From NCBI GenBank assembly GCA_963580245.1, contig CAUZJO010000071.1, forward strand, positions 1 through 23,753: a stretch of DNA of 23,753 nucleotides, read 5' to 3'. Position numbers and translations under genes: made by a program. The stretch comes from CAUZJO01 sp963580245 (lineage in GTDB: Bacteria; Sumerlaeota; Sumerlaeia; MVZB01). The notes under the pieces are model-generated. The model did not search any database, had not been told where the DNA came from, and saw only the letters and a list, made by a program, of their open reading frames with translations. Positions 6,732-14,279 of the stretch are shown in pieces. The stretch's first letter is position 1. Each line of letters starts with the position of its first letter.

Positions 6732-8591
6732 CTATGGCAAGGGAATAAGCTTCACCGCGACGAAACGCTGGACCGTGCGCGTCGGCGCGGTTTTTGACTT
6801 CAGATGTTCCCGTTCATACGTCGGAAAGATGTCCTGTTCGGTGTTGCGCGGGCTGATCTCAATCAGCGTTGGACCGCGAAACGTAAGGGTGTACGACATC
6901 CCGTTCATGTAAACCTTCTCGGTCCGTTCCTCGATGGGGAATTCCAATCGGATGACGTCGCCGGCTTCCAGGCCGTTCAGGATGACGCGGTGCTCGAGGC
7001 GGGCCGGGTCGGCCGGTTGATCGTTGACGAAAAACATTACCTCGTCCATCGCGAGCCAACCGGGGATGCGTACGATCGCGGTATGGGCCTTCTTGTTGCG
7101 CAGCACGACTTTGCCTTCATACGGAACATAACTGTCGATATCCATCCAGGCCGAAGCGCGATTGAGAAACAGGTTGACGGTGGCAACGCCCCGGTCAAAG
7201 CGAGTGATTCCGTGCCAGACGAAATAGAGACCCCACGGCCCGCTGCCGATACAGCAACCCGGCATCATCGGCGTGCGTCGGGGATAAAGATTGGTTGGTT
7301 CGGTCTGAAAAAACCCGCCGTAAAAGCGGTCCGCCCACTTCGCGCTTTCCGGATCGCCGCCCAAGAATCGTTGCATCTTCGCCTTGTCCATAAACTGGTT
7401 TTCGGCGAGTTGATTGCGCGCGATCGATTCGGCGTCGTCCCAATAGTCGCCCAGGCCGGCGTCGCTGAGCTTGACGGCCAGGACCGCCGAATCCGCGATG
7501 TTGCAGCTATCGCCAAAGGGGTAGGGATGAGGACTCCAGTCCTCGCGGTTGATGTACGTGGGGGACCAGCCCATGCCGGCCGTGGTATAGCGGCGCGAGT
7601 GTTCGTAACCCGACCGGACCATTTGCTTGAGCGCGTCGTCATCCTCGGCAAGCGCAAGGTTGAGCAGCGCCCATAGCGGAATCAAGTTGCCATGCAGGTG
7701 GCCGGTGAACATACCCTTTTCGACGTCGTCGTAGCTCTCGCCAGCGCTCTCTTGCCAAAACCCGGGCCTGAGCATGAAACGCTTGAGTCGATGGGCCATC
7801 TGGCGGGAGCGTGGGTCGCCGGTGTACGCATAACATTTGGCGAATGCTTGCAGCGGGGCGGCGTGATAGTATTTGACGGCCCCCTCGAACCCCTGCTTGT
7901 CCGATGTCGGTTCATTGCCGTCGAACGGAGGAAGCTTGCCCCGTCCTTCGGGGACCCAGGTTCCATCGGGTAGGTAGCAGTATTCGGGCGGGTAGAACGC
8001 GCGATCTTCGACCTTGATCGCCATCTTCTCGAAGCCGCGACACAGGGTCGTCAGATAATCGAGCCATTTCGCGTTGCCGTCGCGTTCATACCAGTTGGCC
8101 ATGGCAAAGGCCACGAAGCCGATGTTGTCGGGAAAGCAGGAGCCTTTGGGCTTACCCAGGTCCTCGATCGGGCAATAGATCACGCCGTCGTCGGCCAGGC
8201 CGTCGAGATAAGACCTCATCGTGCCCAGTTCGACCCCCACTCCCTGGTCGCTGCCGCACATCGTCCTGGCCAGGGGCAGCGAAAAGAGATACTCGCAGGG
8301 CAGGTTCCACGTGAGCGCGTGAAGTTGGATCGGTTCCCGCCAAACGACGTTCGTCCAACTGTAATGATGTTGATCGGGATTGATGATGTTCACCATCGGA
8401 TTGATCGCGGCGCGCGCACGCTCGGCCAGATCCAGCGTGTCGGGAACCGTCGCTTCGTAATACTGACCCGCCGGAACGAGGTTTGCCACATCGAGGACAT
8501 CATCGGGATTCAGACTCGCCGCCGAAACGACCGATACCGCGAATAGCAGCCAATTGACATGGATGAACAATAACGCTAGAGCTGTCTTCAT
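6732..8591 (-). CDS. GH127-like exported glycosidase, paralog A (divergent metal site)
   Basis: This protein has 619 residues. It has a signal peptide (cleavage near VSA, residue 24), the family block TVPDTLDLAERAR (48-60), a helical (alpha/alpha)6-type domain, and a C-terminal beta-sandwich starting near VNLFLNRAS (472-480). The GHLH motif (297-300) corresponds to the conserved His segment of GH127. GH127/DUF1680 enzymes are Zn-dependent retaining beta-L-arabinofuranosidases using a Cys nucleophile; HypBA1 binds Zn through Glu338, Cys340, Cys417 and Cys418. Here the equivalents are D361-S-C363 and C446-C447, so Glu is replaced by Asp, and CC is followed by IGS instead of TGN. ATG 8591 is chosen over the upstream start at 8642 because it begins the signal peptide and follows GAGAGG. 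It is the last GH127 copy, 61 bases after B and directly before the damaged isomerase. Confidence 0.78.
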   Translation of the reverse strand: MKTALALLFIHVNWLLFAVSVVSAASLNPDDVLDVANLVPAGQYYEATVPDTLDLAERARAAINPMVNIINPDQHHYSWTNVVWREPIQLHALTWNLPCEYLFSLPLARTMCGSDQGVGVELGTMRSYLDGLADDGVIYCPIEDLGKPKGSCFPDNIGFVAFAMANWYERDGNAKWLDYLTTLCRGFEKMAIKVEDRAFYPPEYCYLPDGTWVPEGRGKLPPFDGNEPTSDKQGFEGAVKYYHAAPLQAFAKCYAYTGDPRSRQMAHRLKRFMLRPGFWQESAGESYDDVEKGMFTGHLHGNLIPLWALLNLALAEDDDALKQMVRSGYEHSRRYTTAGMGWSPTYINREDWSPHPYPFGDSCNIADSAVLAVKLSDAGLGDYWDDAESIARNQLAENQFMDKAKMQRFLGGDPESAKWADRFYGGFFQTEPTNLYPRRTPMMPGCCIGSGPWGLYFVWHGITRFDRGVATVNLFLNRASAWMDIDSYVPYEGKVVLRNKKAHTAIVRIPGWLAMDEVMFFVNDQPADPARLEHRVILNGLEAGDVIRLEFPIEERTEKVYMNGMSYTLTFRGPTLIEISPRNTEQDIFPTYEREHLKSKTAPTRTVQRFVAVKLIPLP

Positions 8592-8652
8592 GGGCGTGCC
8601 TCTCTTTGTCGACGTGCTTGGTCGGCTTTGGATCAAGTTCACGGGGGGGCAA

Positions 8653-10461
8653 TCACCATTTCAATGTTGTTGGTGACACGAACCGCGTGACCGAGGTCAT
8701 CGGCGCCGCGTCGCGTCTCATAGTCTCTCGCTGATAGAGGGGCAGGCCGGGTCCCTCGGTGCGCGGATGGATATCGATCAGCGTGTTGCCGCGGAAATGG
8801 CAAGTGTAACGGTCGGGGTCCTCGGGCGGAGTCCACTGGCCGCCGCCCCGATTGCTGTACTCACACCACCCGCCCACGCGTCTCCACTTCAGCACGTAGC
8901 TTTCCTCGGATTCGGCGACGGGGAACTCAACGGTCAGCACCTGGCCGGGCGCGGTCCCTTCAAACAGCAAGTACCGGCCGAGGCGAATGGGCCGGGCCGA
9001 TTCCTCGCCGACATGACACGCAACTTTTGTTTCATCGACCCACAGGGGAAGGCGAACGGCAATACGCTCCGCCGATTTGTTGCGGATGACAACCTTGCCC
9101 TCATAGGGGAGATAGCTGTCGATGTCCAGCCACGGCGACGCCCTGTTGAGCAACAGATTCACGCTCGCCGTTCCGTCTTCGAATTGCACGATGCTGTCCC
9201 AGGCGAAAAACAGCGCGACCGTACAGTTACCGGTGCAACAGATGGCCCGGATAAGCGCCACGGGAGGGACCAGGGTCGGGTGCGTCGCGTCGGAGATGAA
9301 CGCCCCTACGTTTCGCTCGAGCACCCGTTCGGTGGTCTCCGGTTTCGGGTCCTGATTCGGATCGAGCGGCGGCATGGACTCGACGACTTGGCGCAGCGGC
9401 CCGGCGTCCACGATCTGCAGCTCCGTCAACGTGTTGCGCACGTACATGTCCGCGTCGTCCCAGTAATCGCCCACGCCAAGTCCACTGAGTTTAAGGGCCA
9501 GATACGTCATGTCGCCCGTCGCGCACATCTCGCCAAACAGACCGATGCGGGCAAGGCCGAAATTCTTGATATACTCATACCCGTCTCTGACAAACAGCTT
9601 GAGCCGCATGTCATTGGTTAACTCGGCATGCCAGATCAGACCCATCAAGGCCTGGGTGTAGGAATGGAGGTGTCCCATGAAATGGGCGCGATTAACGCCC
9701 GCCACGGCCTTCGGTTGGGCCTCGGCCCGCCAGAATCGCGGTTGACGAATAAAGTTGACCAGCTTCTGCGCCAATTCGAGCCATTGACGATCGCCGGTCA
9801 TTTCGTGCCAACGGGCAAGCGACCGGATCGCGGAGCCGTGAACAAATAGCTGCCACACGTAGCCAAACTGTTTTTGCGTCGGCGGATCCGTATAGAACAC
9901 GGCGGCGTCCTGAAACTGCCCGACCTCGCGATGCCCCCGCGCCATCAAATCGATTAGCTTTTCAACTTGCGCCGACGGACTTTGCTGCTGAAGAGCCATC
10001 AGCGCAAGCATCGCGCGCGACATGGCCGTGGGCGTTTTCCGGCCGGGATCGATGGCGTGAATCAACCCGTCCAGCATCTGTTGCTGAATGTCGAGGTTTT
10101 CGTCACTGCCCGACATGAGACGGGTCATGATCAACGATTCGGCGATCTTGCCCCAGTTTGCCGTACCGTTGCCACACCAGATCATATAGGGAGGATTGGC
10201 GTCGAAGCACGCGTGGACGTAATGGGCGTAGTCAGCCTCGGGATTCAAAAACTCGGTCAGACCTCGAACCGACAAACGGGCCCTCTCGGCCAGATCGAGT
10301 GTATCCGGGACCGTGGCCGTGTAGTATTCGCCCGATGGCATGATTCGTTCCGGGCCGAAGATGGATTCGGTCGGCGGATCCAGGCCAACTACCGTCTGCG
10401 AACAACATACGACGAGAAACACGGAAGAGAGGCAGAGCGATCGTTTATTCTGGGAAATCAT
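8653..10461 (-). CDS. GH127-like exported glycosidase, paralog B
   Basis: This protein has 602 residues. A hydrophobic N-terminal segment (residues 9-25) with vicinal Cys looks like a signal peptide; no canonical lipobox is seen. It has TVPDTLDLAERAR at 50-62, GHLH at 263-266, and the predicted Zn/nucleophile set E311-M-C313 and C408-C409-TGN. An insert of about 60 residues separates the two halves of the site. The beta-sandwich begins near VNLLLNRASPW, as in every paralog. Its usual helical segments are shorter and its KSIGPDG block is lacking, unlike C, D, E and F, so it groups loosely with A. ATG 10461 is preferred to GTG 10476, which has no ribosome-binding site. It lies 90 bases after the CotH gene and 61 bases before A. 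The substrate is unknown. Confidence 0.78.
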   Translation of the reverse strand: MISQNKRSLCLSSVFLVVCCSQTVVGLDPPTESIFGPERIMPSGEYYTATVPDTLDLAERARLSVRGLTEFLNPEADYAHYVHACFDANPPYMIWCGNGTANWGKIAESLIMTRLMSGSDENLDIQQQMLDGLIHAIDPGRKTPTAMSRAMLALMALQQQSPSAQVEKLIDLMARGHREVGQFQDAAVFYTDPPTQKQFGYVWQLFVHGSAIRSLARWHEMTGDRQWLELAQKLVNFIRQPRFWRAEAQPKAVAGVNRAHFMGHLHSYTQALMGLIWHAELTNDMRLKLFVRDGYEYIKNFGLARIGLFGEMCATGDMTYLALKLSGLGVGDYWDDADMYVRNTLTELQIVDAGPLRQVVESMPPLDPNQDPKPETTERVLERNVGAFISDATHPTLVPPVALIRAICCTGNCTVALFFAWDSIVQFEDGTASVNLLLNRASPWLDIDSYLPYEGKVVIRNKSAERIAVRLPLWVDETKVACHVGEESARPIRLGRYLLFEGTAPGQVLTVEFPVAESEESYVLKWRRVGGWCEYSNRGGGQWTPPEDPDRYTCHFRGNTLIDIHPRTEGPGLPLYQRETMRRDAAPMTSVTRFVSPTTLKW

Positions 10462-10551
10462 ACGTCCACTTCTCACGGAGGTGATGGCGGGAGATGAATC
10501 ACATCCTCGCGATCAGTAAACAGTTTGGGCGCAGTGTCCACAATTATCAAC

Positions 10552-12048
10552 TCAGAATAGAGTCCAGTGCGCCGCGTCCGTTTCGGTGACGATAAAAGTC
10601 GCCCGGTTCGGGCCGCTCCAATGGCCGCTGTGCCAAGCCCGCGCATATACTTGGATGGTTTCGGCCAGGATAAGCGGAGCGCTATAGGTTTGAGCGGATT
10701 CGGAGACGGCGCCGCCTGTCAGGCGCGGATCGCTGCCGTCAAGAGTATAGTAGATCGTCACGCCGGGCGGGGGCGTCGGGGGCGGACCGGCGCCAGGGGC
10801 GTAAGTCGCCTCGAGGCGTGGGAGGATCAGCAGGTCGGAGCTGTTCTGGGCATTGTTCAGTCCATGAATTGACAACACGTTCACGCCTTCGTGCAATTCT
10901 CCAATGAAATCCGTCAGACTAAAACTTTCAAATTCCGTGGCTCGTTGGTCGGGATGATCGGTCGTCGCCATGGAGTTCCATTGCGGCCACTGAGGCGCGA
11001 GACTGCTTGCCACCCGTCGGCCATTCAAGTAAGCGATAAAGCCATCGTCGTATTTCATTTTTAACGTCAAGCTCTCAATCGCGACCGTTTCATGACTCTC
11101 GAACGGAAGTCGGATATAAATCGACGTATTTCCATCGTACATGCCAGATTCGACATCCGTTAAGATCAGCGACTCATAGCCCGAAGATCGTTCGTATCCC
11201 ATCCCCGTCGATCCACTCGCCCAATCACCGTCGTCAAAAATCTGGGTAAACCAAGCCGAATCCATCGATGAATCGTCGGGAATCAGATAGCGCCCGGCCG
11301 CTCCCTCCGCAACGAACGCACTCACCGAGGTTGACGAATCCTGTGCGCTGCCGTCCATGGTAAGCTCAAACCCGCTTGGGACAAAGCCGCCGTTGCGGTT
11401 GAAGATGGGCGGGTCGACAAACTGGCCGTCGAACCATTGAGCGCGGTCCAACAAGAATTGGCGCATGTAGCTGATTTCCTCCTCGTAGGTGTCGAACACG
11501 TTACGGTTAGGCCAAACGTATGTTCCGAGGATCGGCCAGCGGTCAAAATTGCGCTCAATCGCCTCGCCAAACAGTTCCACCGTGCCTTCAATGTCCGCGA
11601 TCAATTGCTCATCAGACAAGAGGTCCCGGCGCAGTTCGGTCCAGCGATCGATCCAGCGTTGCATAAAGTCGGAATCGGCAAACATTCGTTCCCACCACAT
11701 GTGTCCCACGACCGGGTAAAACCAACCCTCGGGTTCCCACGACCCGGGAAATCCGGGGATGTCGCCGTTGGCCAGCGCCAGATTGTAGTCCCAGGGGGGA
11801 CCAATACTCATTTTCTCGCCGCGGTCTTTGATTAAGTACTGTCCGCTGAACTCATGGTTCTTGGCGATCTCTTGAATGATTTTCAGGTTTACGAAACTAT
11901 CCGTCTCGACGTATTCAGTGTAGTGCTTTCCCGTTTCGGGATGCGTGAAATCGGCCGCGAACAGCGCATCTTCGAATTCATCCACGTAACCCTTTATCCA
12001 TGCCATCTGGGAATCGGTGATTCGGAAACGGTCCGGATAAACCATCAT
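10552..12048 (-). CDS. C-terminal part of the split CotH-kinase protein
   Basis: This 498-residue ORF is in the same frame as, and immediately follows, the CotH ORF ending at 12139; the frame stays open from the TAG onward, starting PEITGGYIFKLDH, which is the expected continuation of the kinase domain. Residues 1-210 complete the CotH fold, including KDRGEKMSIGPPWDYNL at 74-90, the usual PxWDxD metal/catalytic segment with Asn where Asp is common. Residues about 220-415 are a beta-sandwich of the kind found after CotH domains, and 428-485 a chitobiase/hexosaminidase C-terminal-like repeat (YYTLDGSDP). It ends in AAHWTLF. ATG 12048 is only the first in-frame start after the TAG; it has no ribosome-binding site or signal peptide, so the fragment is probably not made as a useful protein unless the stop is read through. 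Confidence 0.75.
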   Translation of the reverse strand: MMVYPDRFRITDSQMAWIKGYVDEFEDALFAADFTHPETGKHYTEYVETDSFVNLKIIQEIAKNHEFSGQYLIKDRGEKMSIGPPWDYNLALANGDIPGFPGSWEPEGWFYPVVGHMWWERMFADSDFMQRWIDRWTELRRDLLSDEQLIADIEGTVELFGEAIERNFDRWPILGTYVWPNRNVFDTYEEEISYMRQFLLDRAQWFDGQFVDPPIFNRNGGFVPSGFELTMDGSAQDSSTSVSAFVAEGAAGRYLIPDDSSMDSAWFTQIFDDGDWASGSTGMGYERSSGYESLILTDVESGMYDGNTSIYIRLPFESHETVAIESLTLKMKYDDGFIAYLNGRRVASSLAPQWPQWNSMATTDHPDQRATEFESFSLTDFIGELHEGVNVLSIHGLNNAQNSSDLLILPRLEATYAPGAGPPPTPPPGVTIYYTLDGSDPRLTGGAVSESAQTYSAPLILAETIQVYARAWHSGHWSGPNRATFIVTETDAAHWTLF

Positions 12049-12138
12049 GAATGGTCTGTCTCTTTTGGTATAGAAATCATAGGATTCGCCGGTTTTCAGA
12101 TGATCCAGCTTGAAGATATACCCACCCGTAATCTCGGG

Positions 12139-12141
12139 CTA
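12139..12141 (-). other. In-frame amber codon inside the CotH kinase domain
   Basis: TAG occurs between DPSDES and PEITGGYIF in an otherwise continuous 3.66 kb frame (14211 to 10552). Homologous CotH domains usually have a charged residue here before a P-x-I-T-G-G-Y turn, so GAG (Glu) or CAG (Gln) to TAG is a single-base change. TAG also ends the genes at 343, 3847, 3863 and 6732, so a genome-wide amber recoding is not supported. Confidence 0.85.
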
Positions 12142-14211
12142 GCTCTCATCCGACGGATCAAGTCTTTCGACGTCAATCCGGTTGTTGTCGCGCTTGATCT
12201 TTTCCATGAGTTGATAGACTCCGACATAATCATCCATCGATACCGCGCCCCCGTCCATGTTGATAAAGACTTCGACGAAACGGTTGCGAATGGAACCATG
12301 ACCGATCCGGCTGCTCCAGAGGAAGGCCAAGTGATTGCGCATTAGAGATTTGTCTGAATAAGGCGCGAAAAGAATCCAGTCGGATTCTTCAGGCAGGCCC
12401 AGCAAAGCAGTTTCCTTGTCGTCATTGTTTTCATCCCAGATTTCAATATTGTATTGCTTCTTGGGGAACCACTTGGAGCTGAATCCCCGCACCCGCATGC
12501 CCATGTGTCCCGAGAACTGGGGTGGGTCCGTTAAGGCCGATCGGCCTTGATCGGAGGGTTCGATGAAACTCGAATAAACCGGCCTGTTGGGATAGTTGGT
12601 CCATGGATCATCATCCTTGACGAAATCATAGCTCAGCGAATCGATCACCACGAGCGTCAGGTGGGTTTTAAATTCGGCCGCCTCCTGATCCAATCGTATA
12701 TAGACCCGACTGTCCACGGGTCCGGCAAAGTCGCCCGCATCATACACGCGGGCCCGCACCCGGGTGGTCGTGTCTATCAGGATCGGCCCCGTGTAGGGCG
12801 TGGATTGGCGGGTTGGCTCCGAGGCATTCAAGGTGTAATGGACCATCGCGTCGGGTGAATCAGCCGAAAGCTCGAGATTGAACGGCTCGGCAAAGGCGCC
12901 GCCGGCTCGGGAAAACATCGGTGGAGGGACATAAGGGCCCATCCATCCTGAGTTGGGTCCGCCCGGAGTAGGCTGGTCGAAATAACCCGGATCAGCCCCA
13001 CAAAGGCCGTATGAGACATCAGTCTGCTGGGGAGGATATACGGGGATGTACTCATGAGCGACGGTCGTTCCGTCCGGCATGACCAGCGCCAAGTACTCGC
13101 CGTCGCCGCTAAGCTTGAAGTTCGTGCGAAGCGCGGCGCCCGGAACGGCCCGATCCTTGTCCGAAGCGAAAATGACCAGATACCCTCCCGGCGGGACCAT
13201 GACACTGGGAAAGCGCCATTTTGTCAGATCAAACGCCGAATCAGTCAAATGCCATCCGTCGAGATTTACCACCTCCGAGCCCGTATTGCAGATTTCAATC
13301 CAGTCAACAAAATCGCCTTCTGAGTCCGCCAGGATGGAATCGTTGATCGCCATAAATTCACTGATCAGGATTGGCGAGGACCCGGTGGGAGAGGGGCACG
13401 GGGTCGGCGTCGGTGTTGGGGTTGGAGAGGGTGTCGGGGGGCCAAAGTGAATCGAGTCGATATAATAATCGGAATCGATGAAAGGTATCGACGCGATTTC
13501 ATCGACTGAATCGAACGTCCCGCGTAGCAGGCGATCGACCGCATAGCTCAGGTCCTGAAAAACCCCAGGGCCGTCGAGCGTGTATGAATACGTTCCGGCG
13601 TCTTGATCGAACACGAGGGTATGATCGACCCAAATGTTTAGGAAATCCTCGGGCAGGAGGTTCATTCCCGATGAGGAGAAAGGACCCCGCTCCCAGCCCG
13701 AGGGGCCGTAAATGGCGTGGTAATGATCCCCAAAACCCGCATTGATAAAGCCAAGGGTGAGAATCGGGTAGGCGCCGCCGTTGCCGCTCTGGGTATAATC
13801 ATCCCCGAAGTGCATGAATTGCGTGGCGTTCGATCGATTCACCTGCGTTAGGAAAGTCGAGAAGCTGAATAAAATCTGGCCACTCTGGGGGATGCCGCTG
13901 ACGCTCGTCCAAAGACGAACATCCTCAAAGAAGTTTGTCTGAGAATTGTAGCCACCCCCCGACCGACCGTCGACGAAGACTGAATGCGAACCCGTCCTGG
14001 CCTGAGCGGTCGACCAGGTCACGCCGCCGGCAAAATCGTTCGAGTTGGCCTTTAACCAGCGGCCGCTGGCAAATGGGTCGGTTTCAAAATCATCCGAAAC
14101 GGGGAAGGATAGTTCCGCTCGCGGAGACGTGACGGACCCGGATCCTCCACAGCACACCATTCCCACAAGAATGTGCGCCACGAAATGCTTGTAAAGGGCG
14201 CTTGCCTGCAT
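12139..14211 (-). CDS. N-terminal part of an exported CotH-kinase/lamin-tail protein, ends at in-frame TAG
   Basis: This 690-residue ORF has a hydrophobic leader (10-20), then a LamG-like module (about 35-256) beginning FPVSDDFETDPF, a Pro-Thr linker (259-276), a lamin-tail domain (about 280-395: ILISEFMA, DWIEICN, VVNLDGWHLTD), a chitobiase-like repeat (440-505: VHYTLNASEPT) and the first part of a CotH kinase domain (516-690: HMGMRVRG, KKQYNIEIW, LMRNHLAF, YQLMEKIKRD). CotH proteins are atypical secreted kinases known from spore coats and many environmental bacteria. The domain is cut by TAG at 12139-12141, after DPSDES. Without it the gene would encode 1219 residues. The leader-start choice (ATG 14211 over TTG 14217) rests on codon preference. 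The N-terminal module resembles that of the next enzyme, C. Confidence 0.8.
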   Translation of the reverse strand: MQASALYKHFVAHILVGMVCCGGSGSVTSPRAELSFPVSDDFETDPFASGRWLKANSNDFAGGVTWSTAQARTGSHSVFVDGRSGGGYNSQTNFFEDVRLWTSVSGIPQSGQILFSFSTFLTQVNRSNATQFMHFGDDYTQSGNGGAYPILTLGFINAGFGDHYHAIYGPSGWERGPFSSSGMNLLPEDFLNIWVDHTLVFDQDAGTYSYTLDGPGVFQDLSYAVDRLLRGTFDSVDEIASIPFIDSDYYIDSIHFGPPTPSPTPTPTPTPCPSPTGSSPILISEFMAINDSILADSEGDFVDWIEICNTGSEVVNLDGWHLTDSAFDLTKWRFPSVMVPPGGYLVIFASDKDRAVPGAALRTNFKLSGDGEYLALVMPDGTTVAHEYIPVYPPQQTDVSYGLCGADPGYFDQPTPGGPNSGWMGPYVPPPMFSRAGGAFAEPFNLELSADSPDAMVHYTLNASEPTRQSTPYTGPILIDTTTRVRARVYDAGDFAGPVDSRVYIRLDQEAAEFKTHLTLVVIDSLSYDFVKDDDPWTNYPNRPVYSSFIEPSDQGRSALTDPPQFSGHMGMRVRGFSSKWFPKKQYNIEIWDENNDDKETALLGLPEESDWILFAPYSDKSLMRNHLAFLWSSRIGHGSIRNRFVEVFINMDGGAVSMDDYVGVYQLMEKIKRDNNRIDVERLDPSDES

Positions 14212-14279
14212 TGTCAATCCACATTTGCGCTCTTAACTTTGCACCCGACCACCGCGTCAGATCGACAGATAAACTGTTT

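Noticed and set aside
6804..9621. Long + strand open frames at 6804-7676 and 8767-9621
   Set aside because: Both mirror the GH127-like paralogs A and B in antisense and show no start signals or domains.
13375..13440. Short tandem repeat as a CRISPR-like or regulatory repeat
   Set aside because: It is the coding sequence of the Pro-Thr linker in the CotH protein, a common low-complexity linker between exported domains.
10552..14211. Genome-wide reassignment of TAG to an amino acid to explain the CotH amber
   Set aside because: TAG is the natural end of several genes here (343, 3847, 3863, 6732), and reading through them gives no homologous extensions.
12000..14217. CotH gene as a spore-coat gene implying an endospore former
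   Set aside because: CotH-type kinases with lamin-tail and chitobiase-like modules occur in many non-sporulating environmental bacteria; nothing else here suggests sporulation.
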